Source: Lepidonotus clava (Eukaryota > Annelida > Polychaeta > Phyllodocida > Polynoidae). From it: a DNA stretch of 64,000 nt. The stretch spans positions 22,627,659 through 22,691,658 of the forward strand of contig OW387140.1 of NCBI GenBank assembly GCA_936440205.1, read 5' to 3'. Of the stretch, positions 30,643-41,337 are shown in pieces (the stretch's first letter is position 1; every line of letters begins with the position of its first letter). A program made the translations under genes and the position numbers. The notes beneath the pieces are model-generated. The model had not been told where the DNA came from. It searched no databases and saw only the letters and a list, made by a program, of their open reading frames with translations.

Positions 30643-33600
30643 CTACCAGTCATACTGGGGGTCTGCTAGCGTTGCGTAATCGGTTCTTGGTCTTTTTCGC
30701 AACGCGTATCTTCCCTTGGGTGGATCATTAGCATCAAGCTGTTCACCACCTGGCGCTGAACTTCCAGCAACATCAGTATCCGCCTTAGGAGAAGTGGCCC
30801 TTATGTCTGCCTTATCGTGTGATGCGACGGATCCAGGGGCCATTCCCTCTATCCCCGTCGTCTCGCGTAACGCAGGTCGACCTTTCTTTTTCTTCTTTGG
30901 ACGACCTACCTTTCTTGGTTTCACGAGAGTTTCACTAGGCGGGCCTGGTGACCTTTGCATGTCACCGTCCTGACTATTATTAACCGGTATGGTTGTCTCC
31001 GATTCCCGAGCTTTCTGCTCAGTTTTTGGAGCTGTCGAGTCCACCAGGAGAGGTCTGGCAGCTGTCTCTCCCGTCCCATCGTCGTTAGCGACGGCGACTA
31101 TTCTCTCCTTAGCCGGGTCGTCGACGCTGGTGTGGTTCGACTCAGAATGGTCGGACTGGACCTCATGTTCTGAGAGTGCTGGGGCGTTAGTATGGTCAGG
31201 TTTTGGTAGGGCGGGGCTCCATGCAGGGTATGCTTTCTTTAGCTTAGAGATGTTAACAAAATGGGGCATTGTTTTACCCGTTTTAAGCGATGTTAACCTC
31301 ACCACATGGTCCCCTTTAGTTTCAATTACCCTATGTGGCCCTGTATACCTGTTTGAGAACTTAGAAGATTTATTAATGGCACACAGCGGATCGTACATGT
31401 ACACAAGATCTCCTTCCAAAAACCGGTGCGGATTTGCATGTTCATCTATGCGGTCTTTTAGGTCTTTTTCATACCCCTTTACCACGTCAGATGCCATATG
31501 TTCAAAAAGAGCTATATTGTCACGAGTCTGGAGATAAAACTCGTTGTCATTTAGGGTCTCCGGGATTGTTCCCTTGTCAGGTAGGCCCATACTGATAGGA
31601 TCGCGCCCATATAACAACGTATGGGGGCTGAAACCAGTGCGGTTACTTATAGTGGATCGTACTGTCCACAAGGCGACCGGCACCAGATCTGGCCAAGTTT
31701 TGTGATCATCAGTTATGTAGTAGGCAACAATGTTTTCGAGGGTTTTATGTAGCCTTTCTACTCTCGCGTTGCCGGTGGGCATTCTACCCGTGGTGAATGT
31801 TTGTTTGCAAGCCAGTCTGCTGGTAATTTCGCGAAATAAGTCCGATAGGAACGTCGCCCCTCGATCAAAGTGCAGGCGCTCAACCTTTCCATATCGACAC
31901 ACGATACCATACAGGAACTGTTCTGCAGCTGTCTTAGCCGTTGAATCTTTGGTACAGAAAGCCTCTGGCCAACCGGTTAACAAGTCAATGAAAGTCATTA
32001 TATATTTAGACCCATCATTTGCTCGCTTGAGCGGTCCGATAAAATCACATTGAACCACCTCCCAGGGTCTGGAGGGTCTGTCCCAAGTTTTAGCCATTGC
32101 TTTAAAGTGTGGGGCTCGCTTTCGTAAAGCACAAACCTCGCATGCTTTGACATAGTTAATTATGTTGGCATACATATTTCTCCAGTAGTACTGTTCGGTG
32201 ATTTTGGTGTTCAACGCCGCCGCTCCTACATGTCCCCCTGCCAGTACATCATTATGTAACAAGTGAAGGACTTTTCCAACTAGGCGCGGTGGTACCACTA
32301 TTCGCGGTTTAAGCTTTGTGATTTGTTTGTTTCTCTTGGATCGGCTTCTATTAATTTTATACAGTACGCCGGGGGCGAGTAGCGCCTTTGTTTCAGCGCT
32401 ATCTATGGTTCTACCAGCGTCCTCTGAGTTCGCCGGGAGCTCGCCCCGCTCCAAGTAGGCCATGACCTGACTGCACTCGGTGTCTTTCAGCTGTTCGCTG
32501 ATAATGGAGGATAATGTTAGTTCCTCTAAATCTATCTCTGCTCTAAATAGCTCGCAGCCTACTTCTGGTTCGTAGTCCTTGTCTAACCTCAGCTCTTGAT
32601 GCACACGGGATAAATAGTCAGGCAGAAAGTGGGTGGCTCCGGGCTCGTGAATGATTTCAAAATCAAAGTCCGTCAAAGCCAATCCCCATCTTTTCAGCCT
32701 TGCTGAAGGGGCTTTATACGCTTGCTGGAGCAGCGGTACGAGGGGCTTGTGATCAGTTACTATGGTCACTTTAGCACCCTGCAACATGTCCTCATAATTC
32801 TTGAGAGCTTTTACTACAGCAAGTGCCTCTTTTTCAGTAACCGTATAGTTTAGTTCTGCGTCTCGCATTGCGCATCCCCAAAAAGCTATAGGTCGATAGA
32901 CATCGTTCAGTCTGTGACAGATTGCAGCGCCACAGGCTGTATCAGACGCATCGGTAAGAACATAAAAATGTCCCCCAATGTCTGGATGAATCAGTAGTGG
33001 TGGGGACGTAAGCAAAGCCTTCAACTTTATGAATGCCTGCTCACATTCCTCAGTCCACTCAAATCTGATGTCCTTTTTAAGTAGCTTGTTTAGCGGTACT
33101 GTTATTTCAGCAAATCCCGGTACAAAGGTTCTGTAATAGTTACATAGTCCTAGCAAGGATTTGACTGTCTTGACATTATGCGGTCTATTGAATGTTTCAA
33201 TTTTACGAGTAGTTTGCGCCTGGGTTTTTACCCCTTCGGCATTTACCACATGACCCAAGAAATTGATCTCGTCGCGACACCATTCACACTTAGATGGCTT
33301 CAATTTGAGCCCTGCGCGGTGAAGCGCTTGTAGGACCAGTTCTACGCTTTGACAATGTTCTTCAAAGTTTGTATCGTAGACTATTACATCATCCAAGTAT
33401 GCTAGGCACACCCGTGGTACAAGGCCTCTTAACGCAATGGCCATGACTTTGGTGAACTGCCAAGGTGCCCCGACCAATCCGAAAGGTACTCTCTTATAAT
33501 GGTACACTCCCATGGGTGTCTCGAAGGCGGTATACTCTCTAGACTCTTCCTCGATAACACATTGGTGATAGCCGCTTAGGAGATCCAGAGCTGTCCAAAT

Positions 33601-34574
33601 GGTCGGCTTCTTGTAAGCCATGTACAAAAAGAGGGACCGTGCAGTAGGCATGGGAAACTTATCTTTGAAAGTAATCATATTTAACATTCGAAAATCGGTA
33701 CATAACCGTGGTTTCCCATCCTTCTTTTGTACTACAACCAGTGGGCTTCTCCATGCTGACTCACTCGGCTCAATCACCCCTATTTCGATCAATTGTTTTA
33801 CCTGTTCATCGATAATGTCCATCTTCTGTGGAGAATATCGATATGGTCGTGATGCGACAATGCCGGCGCTTTCTTCTACTCTAATTCTCATAGGTGCAAT
33901 ATTGCATTCTCCTAATTCTGCCATAGAGAAAGCGAGACTTTCGCGATTTCTCAGTAGCATTTTTCGAAACTCTTCCTTTTGGTCCTCAGTGAGACATGAT
34001 TTTGATAGGTCGATCTCATTTATCTTTTCCCTATCTTTTTCTAGTTTCTGATCGTCCTGACTATCATCGGGGCATATTGTGGTTTCTACGCCAGTGACCA
34101 CCTCATGTACTATATCTATAGTGATCTGGCAAAGTGCTAGCGGTGTGTCCGATTTGGACAGGTAGGCAAAATCAACAAATTCCTCCACCTGTTCTCGAGT
34201 TACCGCAGGAGCTTTACAATCTTCCACAAATCCCAACACATCCTTAGGGTCTATGATTTGGGTGGTTTCTAATGGGTTCATAACCTTCAGCCACCATTCT
34301 CCCTCGGTGTTATTAAGACTGCCTTCCACTCAGACCGGAGCCGTGACCGCCGGAGCGCAGTACACTGCTCGGTCCGCTGTGGAGACTTTATACCAAGGTC
34401 GTACCGGTATTATCATTTCTGAATGTGATTCAATTCTTACCTTTTCTATCGCACTTATGGGATTTCCTGAAAACACTTCAACTTGGGGTCCCGGTAGGGA
34501 TAGATCAGTCTTTAAGACCGTTAATAGGTTTCGCCCGATTACCACCTCGTGGCAAAGACTGCTTACCACGTTAA

Positions 34575-35290
34575 GGATAGATACCAGTGGTTGACGGCCT
34601 TATCAGGAAACCATCCATGAATTGCTTAATAAGGCTCTGATTCTAACATACTATACATCATTCAAAAGCTCACATTTTTCTCTTGCTATAGGCATCAAAC
34701 AAATTTGAAATAAATTCAAAATTGAGAGATCATGAATTTTTATTTAATTTTTTCACTTTTATTTTTTGAACATGAATATCTTGCTTAATATTCAAATGAC
34801 ATGAACACACTTTTGCACAAGCATTCATAACTATCACGTCCAGGGAAGCGTGTCTCAAATTCTTTATTTAGGTCCTAGATTTTATTTTATGATCAAAAAC
34901 GGCAAAAAACGGGATTTTTTTATAGATTTTTAGAAAATATAATTTTCTACATTACATAAAACCAAAACTAGGACCTATATCAAAAATCTGAGACACGCTT
35001 CCCTCCATATATATGTCAAGAAGATGTACAAGAGATTTCAAAGTGTTAAGTTGAATATTAAGTGAGATATTGATGTTCAAAAAATACATTTGAATATTGA
35101 TATTTTTAGGTTTGCGACCCTCCTACACAGCAATTATTCTAGATATTTCTATATAAGTTATATCAAAGAATTTTATTGATTATTGGCTATTCAATTATGT
35201 TTTCTATTAAGTAATAATATAAGAAACAAATCTTGCGATAATGCATAAAGGGAGTAGCGTTATTTACTCCCCAACCACTGGTGTCTATCC
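34575..35290. mobile_element. TTAA-flanked non-autonomous DNA transposon inside E2 pol
   Basis: The terminal inverted repeats are 19 bp (GGATAGATACCAGTGGTTG and its complement with one mismatch, 34575-34593 and 35272-35290). They are flanked on both sides by TTAA (34571-34574, 35291-35294), the target duplication of piggyBac-type transposases. The 716-bp interior is AT-rich, has no gene and contains a long foldback. The first bases differ from the usual CCC start of piggyBac ends, so the superfamily call rests on TTAA. It is younger than E2 itself. Confidence 0.8.
34842..35004. repeat. Foldback inside the TTAA transposon
   Basis: The arms, about 41 bp each (34842-34883 and 34964-35004), are inverted copies of a sequence starting AGGGAAGCGTGTCTCA and including AGGTCCTAG. 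The spacer is about 80 bp. A second inverted pair lies outside it (TATTTTTTGAACAT near 34761 and its complement near 35065). The RNA would form a long hairpin. Confidence 0.75.
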
Positions 35291-35603
35291 TTAAATTCAT
35301 AATATGCGGTAGACTCAGCGATTTTGAATTTTAGTCGGATTTGCTCTAAAAGTTGTTGGGAAGTATTATCCGCTAGACTGATAGTCCCAGTTTTTACATC
35401 CCAGGCGTCCTGAATACACTCTGCCGGTAGTTTTTCCCTAAACTTCTGAGAAATGAAACAGTCACTTGCGCCCGTATCCACTAGAGCTTTTACAAGAAAG
35501 TGCCCGATATCAAGACTTAGGAAAATGGCATCGTCCCCCTTTTCCCTTCGTGCTGGCCCGTCCGCCTGAAATAATTCAACGGTCGGGTGGGCGGACCAAC
35601 TCT

Positions 35604-37631
35604 CTAGTTTCCCGCCCCTTGCTCTTTTTCTTTGTCGCGAGATCCACTAGAGGTATATGGAGGTTTTTCCTGCAACCTTTTGATGAGCCAAAAGCACAAT
35701 TCGGTGGGATGCCCATACATCTGGTGGACAATGCAGTACTTTGTTTCGTCGTGCATTGGCACCACTTTCTTTCGGGCTCCTTGATTGGCTGATTTCTTAC
35801 TTTGATCTGAGCTTTGATCATTTTTGTCATTACTCTGCTGACGAGAGTCTTTACAGACTTGTCGACCTCCCCTGCCCCTGTAGCCTCCCTTCCCCCTATT
35901 CCCTTGGGGAGGATTGTTCGGCACACTGGGCGGAGGGGGTGGTGGAGATGGAGCCTGTTGGCTCTTTTGTGCCCATGGATTCGCTTCCATTCGTGCGAGT
36001 ACTAGATTAAATTTATCTAGCATGTGATCCATAGGTTGCTTCTCTTTAGTTTGGGGTTGATCATTTTCGAGCTGTACCACTGCCGCTGAGACCTTGGTAC
36101 TAGACTTTTTGTCAAGAGATTCGATTCTCGTGGCCGCAGCCACGGCTTCTTCAAATGACACCGGATTCATAACAGCTACTTGTTTCGCTATGCTTGCTTT
36201 TAGTCCATCCAAAAAGACTGCCAAAATAGTGTTTTCACTCACTTCACATTTTGTCTGTCTCTGTTTTAAAAGACCCGCAAAATCTAATACTGTCTGGTCT
36301 TTTGTTTGGACTAAGTGGCAGAAATCAACATGCTTCTGCCATTTGGCTCGTCGATCGCCAAATATCTTAAACATAGAGTCCCTTAATCGCTCAAACGTAT
36401 CCTTCTCCCCGTCTGGTAGCGTATTTGCCCAATCGTCTGCCCTTTCCTTTAGCCCAATTAGCGTCATAGCCAATAGCCGGCCATCATCCCAGCCATAAAT
36501 AGCTTTATATCGCTCCAGTTCGCGGAAGTATTTATCAACGCTTTCCGATTCCTTACCATGGAACCATGGTAATCTAAGGTGAGGGACCTTGTCCGCCATT
36601 CTTACTGGTTCTTGTACAACAGGTATATGACCAGGATTAGACTCTACGTCTTCATCTAAACTCCCCCGTTCATCCCCGGAGTCTTGATTAACTGAGCCTT
36701 CTTCTAATTCATTAGACCCCTCATCTACTATTGAGCCTTCATTTGAATCGATTATATCCTGATCTTTATTACTATCGTATATACTACTTTCCTTAGACGA
36801 TTCCCCGCTCCCTATCTTTTCAAAAGAGCTTCCAGAACTATCTGGTGAAGAAACTTTTTCATGTACACTTGGTGTGGTGGTTTCTGTATGTGTCTTTGGG
36901 AAATTTAGTCTCGCCCTGGATAACAAAGTAGATATACTTGGTGAACCTCCCTGATTTGATTCTTCCCCATCCCCTTCTGCGCTTCCTTCCCTACTCTTTC
37001 TAGGAGCAAGTACAGTACCCTGGACAATGGGTTGGGACGGTGTATGGGGAATAAAAGGGTTAGTAAGGTTACCGTGCTGTAGTGAGTTGTCTCCCCCAGT
37101 AGCTGTTGCCGGTTGCTCGAGGTCAATACCCTGCTCTGTGGGAGTGGAGACGAGCCCTGTCCGCTCCGCCGAGGACGTTGTCGCAGCGGCCGGAAAAGGA
37201 GATCCTAGTGTCCTTCCCACTTTGGCTGGAGCAGGTGGAGAAAGTTCACTAGTAAAAGCACCATACTGTGGACCAATCGCCTGGCCAATGGCGTAGGTTA
37301 CAGCACTGTACTCCTCCTCAGGGTAAGGGCAAGATTGCCCTGGCTCGTTCCGTGTGTGTTCCTCCGGTTGGTCCTTTTCTCTGAGTAGGACTGGAGAAGC
37401 ATCAGAGGCTATTGATAGAGGCTTTTGACTGATCAAGTGTTTGTCCGATCCTTTGGCGTTTTCTCCGCCGTTCGGATTACGGAGTCTCCCGTCGAAGATA
37501 GGTTCATCTCGTGACCCTAGGCTGTAAGGAAGTGGTTCGCCCTTTGAGCGTGTCTGATGTTCGTTTCCCCGGCCAGGTTGCCCCCCTGGAGGCGAAGGTA
37601 AGGGTCCTGTTGAACCGCGGCTTGACTTCAT
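35604..37631 (-). CDS. gag: E2 Gag polyprotein
   Basis: The protein has 675 residues from the ATG at 37631. The N-terminal part shares the QTRSKGEPLPYSLGSRDEPI block with E1. A Ser/Glu/Asp-rich linker follows (about 220-340). The Ty3/gypsy capsid domain (RLPWFHGKES to RIESLDKKS) is at about residues 350-505. A Pro-rich and RGG-containing basic stretch (NRGKGGYRGRGGRQ) precedes a knuckle with spacing C-x2-H-x4-H-x4-C near 630-645. It lacks the long Pro/Gln tracts of E1. The frame is open. It is the structural protein of the particle. Confidence 0.9.
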   Translation of the reverse strand: MKSSRGSTGPLPSPPGGQPGRGNEHQTRSKGEPLPYSLGSRDEPIFDGRLRNPNGGENAKGSDKHLISQKPLSIASDASPVLLREKDQPEEHTRNEPGQSCPYPEEEYSAVTYAIGQAIGPQYGAFTSELSPPAPAKVGRTLGSPFPAAATTSSAERTGLVSTPTEQGIDLEQPATATGGDNSLQHGNLTNPFIPHTPSQPIVQGTVLAPRKSREGSAEGDGEESNQGGSPSISTLLSRARLNFPKTHTETTTPSVHEKVSSPDSSGSSFEKIGSGESSKESSIYDSNKDQDIIDSNEGSIVDEGSNELEEGSVNQDSGDERGSLDEDVESNPGHIPVVQEPVRMADKVPHLRLPWFHGKESESVDKYFRELERYKAIYGWDDGRLLAMTLIGLKERADDWANTLPDGEKDTFERLRDSMFKIFGDRRAKWQKHVDFCHLVQTKDQTVLDFAGLLKQRQTKCEVSENTILAVFLDGLKASIAKQVAVMNPVSFEEAVAAATRIESLDKKSSTKVSAAVVQLENDQPQTKEKQPMDHMLDKFNLVLARMEANPWAQKSQQAPSPPPPPPSVPNNPPQGNRGKGGYRGRGGRQVCKDSRQQSNDKNDQSSDQSKKSANQGARKKVVPMHDETKYCIVHQMYGHPTELCFWLIKRLQEKPPYTSSGSRDKEKEQGAGN

Positions 37632-37756
37632 CAGTCCATCACCCGGCCATCCTTCGTTCCCACGTAGTGCCCCGCAGGCGCTAGAGATGAAGGACTCACC
37701 TGTAGTCCTGAACAGAGCAAGAGTTCAAGTCATCCCGACTTAACACAGGTAATCCA

Positions 37757-37775
37757 TTCGGGTATTTCTCCACCA
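37757..37775 (-). other. Primer binding site of E2
   Basis: On the minus strand TGGTGGAGAAATACCCGAA starts two bases after the LTR end. It is almost the same as the E1 site, so both lineages probably use the same tRNA. Confidence 0.65.
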
Positions 37776-37777
37776 AT

Positions 37778-38315
37778 TGAACTATAGAGGTTTAATTATC
37801 CGTTTAAAGTTTATGCGTGTTTATGTTGTTGCGTTGTATAGATAATAACTAGCTCCATTCGCAGTCTCCCTCCTCGTCGACTGCGGTCGTCCAATACATA
37901 ATTATAGTTCCCTTATCATGTAAGACGTGAACACTCGTTGTGAAAGGATTTGTTGTTTATTATCCGATGTCTAGTCGTTCCGTGACAAGAACTCGATTGA
38001 CCATGATCAGTCCCGAGGTTAGAGTTCCCTCAAACACATTCAGTCAACGCTCCGCGCCCTAACACAATTTCTATATGCCTCTCTCCAGAACCTAGACTGC
38101 AGATTAAAGGTCCAACCTTCACAGGATGTTTACTCACACAGTGCTTGCAGCTACTCTGGCTAGCAAAGAGCGGAACACATTATTATGTGGTGGTACGTCA
38201 CACCTTAACTCCTCCCCCATTACACTTACTGTCAAAGTGAAACATTGGCTTACACGTGCGCTTCTAAGCTCACGTCATGCTGCCCAAACATGGACTGGCC
38301 ACCCGCGTCAGTACA
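37778..38315 (-). repeat. E2 5' LTR
   Basis: This 538-bp copy of 20595-21132 has about two substitutions. The target duplication ATAT follows at 38316-38319. Confidence 0.95.
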
Positions 38316-38567
38316 ATATTTTATGGAGGAAACAAACAAAACCCTTTCATGTTGAAAGTTCTACAGAGAGTTTGTTCTTAGTTCTTTGAGGAATAATATC
38401 GTTCGAGAGACATATGACCCTTAATAGCCGGTTGACATAATGGTCAACATAGGGTTGATAATAAATGGATATGCTGGATGTCAACGAAAACAGGCCGACT
38501 AGCCTAATTGAATAAAATCCAGTGTGAAAAAAAAGGATAAAAAAACAATTCAACTCTAAAGCCCTAA

Positions 38568-38870
38568 TTATACTACGCGTTGGGTAGACGGACGCGTTGG
38601 GGCGCGTTGCTCAACGCGTCTGGTTCATGTTTCGGGTGAATAAAGGGCATATCACACTACGCGTTGGGTCGCATTGGGTAGCAATGCTACCCAACAGAAA
38701 CTATATTATACTACGTGTTTTGGGGTCGCGTTGGGTCGCGTTGGGTCGCGTTGGGTTGTGTTGGGCACCAAGCTCGCGTCGGATATTTACAAACATGTTG
38801 GTAAAAATAAAGTGAGTCAGATGCGTTGGGCAACGCGACCCAACGCGAACGTGCCTAGACGCGTATTGTA
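38568..38870. repeat. GCGTTGGG-rich repeat with inverted arms
   Basis: The word ACTACGCGTT or ACTACGTGTT recurs near 38572, 38656 and 38710. CGCGTTGGGT is repeated in tandem at 38727-38757, and its complement CAACGCGACCCAACGCG lies at 38831-38847. The structure is foldback- or MITE-like. No clear target duplication was found. Confidence 0.5.
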
Positions 38871-40509
38871 AGATGGCCTTTAGACGCAAACGCCAATCAC
38901 TTATTTTGATTAGCTGATTATAATGTAAAATTAGTATTGTCTCTAGGTGTAGGCCCTATACTCAATATAATGCGTGTTGAATGTGTATTATTCCATTAGC
39001 AGTATCTATCGTCTTTGTGGGATCATTATACGTATAGGGCCTAGTGCATATTTTCTTAACCTGATACTTGCATACGTAATGAAATGCATTTCATTGTCAG
39101 TATACAACAGCCCAATGCTATTTCCTAAATCAAATTGTCTTCTTTTTCATTATTTTTCATAATTATGTTTTTTTTATTCACGTTCTCATTCATCTCCCCC
39201 CCTTACCCATCACTTCCTTCCCATCCCACCTGCCGGCCGCAACCCATTCTTCTTCTTCTTGTGATTCAGTTGAACACTTTGACTTCAAAGTATGAGTGCT
39301 TTGGATGGTATAGGCCTACTTATGTTTTCCTATGAAGATATATTAACAGAAAAGTATCATAATAGCAGTAACAATCCTCCGACATACGTACCGTGGTCAG
39401 GATGGACATATTAAGCAAGAAAGTGAAGAGCTACTTAAATCATACCTTTTTATGTTATACAGGTTGCTAAATGGCCATTGTTTGGAATAGACGATGATTT
39501 TGAATCATAGGCCCTATACAAATAAATGGCGTTTCACCCTTCACTAAATGATAAGGCATAAGTAATGGTAATTAAATAAGTAATGTTATGAAACGCGGGT
39601 AAAATGTGTGTTTTTCCACCAAATTTTCTTTTCCATATAATTTGTGTTACTCTATAAGATAAGGTAAAATAATTTGTCTTAATAAAATTAAAAGAATCGG
39701 GAAGGCCGCCCTCCTAAAAGTGCACACATCTCCTTCTTATCCACGCATCCACAAAGCGCCCAGCATAACATTCACGCATCCAAAAAAATGCGTGAACATA
39801 TACAAAGATGCTGATGGAATTATTAATTCATGTGAAATTCCATATAAGAACGTTTATAACAAATATATTTATATCATAAAACTTCATTATATCTTTTAGA
39901 TAGTTATTCCAGTATAATAAACGAGTTTTGAATAGAAAAACACGAATCCTACACGCATCTAAAACTTTTTTTCCACGTATCCAAATGTTGGACTCGTGGA
40001 CATAAGATTAGTGATATTTTTTGGTCAGCACTCGTTATAACCTCTCAAAATAAGAAGATTTTAGGTGCATATCAAATAACGGAAATGATCAATGGCAATT
40101 ACAATGCACACCTATAATAATATTATAGTTCCCTAACATACCAATAAACCCTATAAATACATTATCATACGGCTCTGTGTTTTCTGAATATAGGATATAC
40201 TGCAGTAAGTTCCTGGAGTCTATACGTATATATGTATACATCCTAAACAGATTTGAAAGTGTCATGATTTACTCTTCTCAAGTAAAAAATGCCAGTCTAA
40301 AGGTCTCCAAGTTTCCCAAGTTACTCCAATACATGCAAGAAAGCTGCGTAAAAGCAGTCGACCCAGTCATATTGCCGTAGGCATACCTCGGGTAATGCTC
40401 ATGACTCATCAGCAATCTTGCCATGGTTTATGGGGCGCTTAGCCTTAGGTATTCAATTCCATTTGAATTTCTACTGAAATGACCTCCATCCAACACTCAC
40501 AGAACATAG

Positions 40510-40552
<43 letters not shown>

Positions 40553-41068
40553 TACGGGATTGGGTATGCCACTGTAAAAATTACTCATGGCGTATAGATC
40601 TAACTGCGGGGCATGGCATAGGCCTATTGTGAAGGCTGTGAAGGACGTCATGCCTTGGCTAGAAGAGCAAAGAAATTCAGTGGCATTGCTTGTGTAATAT
40701 TTCTAATTACAATGTAGCACCAAATTCCCATTTCTGTATACTACTCACGCAGGTGGTGGAATGAGTTCACGTTAGGACGCACTTATAAATAGATAGGGCA
40801 AAACGGACAGCATGTGAAGGCCAATGTGCTGTATTTGTGTGGTGCTTCCATCTCCCAAAATCCTCAGGCTTACATAGTGTCTTAAATGGCTCCTGAAGTG
40901 TCATGAAAACAGCATTAAGAAGCAAAAAGCTGATTGAAATGCAAATTAATACCAGTAGTGAACGATTCAGTTTCATAAATAAGACACAAATCCCCCCTTT
41001 ACACACTGCTTACATCTGGCTGTGGGTGGCCGCTCCATCCGTCTTGGACTCCCGGCATCCTTTGCCCA
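38871..41068. other. Host AT-rich noncoding stretch
   Basis: No gene is seen. The stretch contains the (AT)n array at 40511 and scattered CACGCATCC words near 39740-39790. Confidence 0.4.
40511..40549. repeat. (AT)n microsatellite
   Basis: About 19 uninterrupted AT units. Confidence 0.95.
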
Positions 41069-41337
41069 GCCAATCCATCACGTGGTTTCCGCTGATTTAC
41101 AAACGCTCTCACTCTCGTCGGGCGGCGTAGGATGCTTGTTTATACCACTAGCGGGGCCCAACGTGGCCAAGGTCACGGCCCGGATAGAGCGTTCATTGCA
41201 CTGTGAGAACGTCACGTGACGGCGGCCATGATGGGACGCTGGGCTCATTTATCGCCACCAGAGGTCACTACGGTGCCGGAAGTCCGGGGTTGCTCTCTCA
41301 TGGGGAATGAGGGTAACTAGGCGGGTTTCTGGTGAGT
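41069..41337 (+). promoter_or_regulatory. Candidate host promoter and noncoding first exon
   Basis: This is a GC-rich block in AT-rich surroundings. It has a CCAAT word near 41069, CACGTG boxes at 41079 and within 41211-41220 (GTCACGTGAC), GGCGGCCATGATGG at 41221 (YY1-like) and an ETS-type CCGGAAGT at 41276. A splice-donor-like CTG|GTGAGT lies at 41332. The combination is typical of housekeeping promoters in animals. No coding exon was identified downstream. Confidence 0.35.

Larger units (their letters stand above)
30643..35603 (-). pseudogene. pol: E2 pol region: protease, RT, RNase H, integrase (broken)
   Basis: On the minus strand the order is an aspartic protease (DTGAS near 35478) and a complete-looking RT with LCTDFRMLN, FPMPTARSLF and YLDD (near 33390). 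RNase H follows (TDASD near 32950, TDHKPL near 32760), then the integrase HHCC finger (near 32260-32130), DFIGPL (near 32050) and a GPY module (near 31345). A charged C-terminal tail contains a basic KVGRPKKKKKGRP run, which could be a nuclear signal or AT-hook-like. Most of the region from RT on is one long open frame. A 716-bp TTAA-flanked transposon interrupts the protease part. It is broken, with about two breaks including the insertion. Confidence 0.9.
20595..38315 (-). mobile_element. E2: giant envelope-bearing Ty3/gypsy LTR element, young
   Basis: This 17,721-bp relative of E1 lies on the minus strand. Its 538-bp LTRs differ at about 2 positions, and it is flanked by a 4-bp ATAT duplication (20591-20594 and 38316-38319). 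The gene order on the minus strand is LTR, primer site, gag, pol, accessory region with the conserved 55-residue gene, env, a 5-kb 3' region, LTR. LTR sequences share only their ends (TGTAC start, GTTCA finish) with E1, but Pol is about three-quarters identical. The two are thus distinct families of one lineage. It is broken: roughly two to four breaks, plus a TTAA-type transposon inserted in pol. The insertion is recent, judging by the LTRs. Confidence 0.95.

Noticed and set aside
34575-35290. Reading the MITE interior as an extra protease-linked gene of E2
   Set aside because: It is AT-rich, has no open frame of note, and is bounded by inverted ends and TTAA, so it is an insertion.
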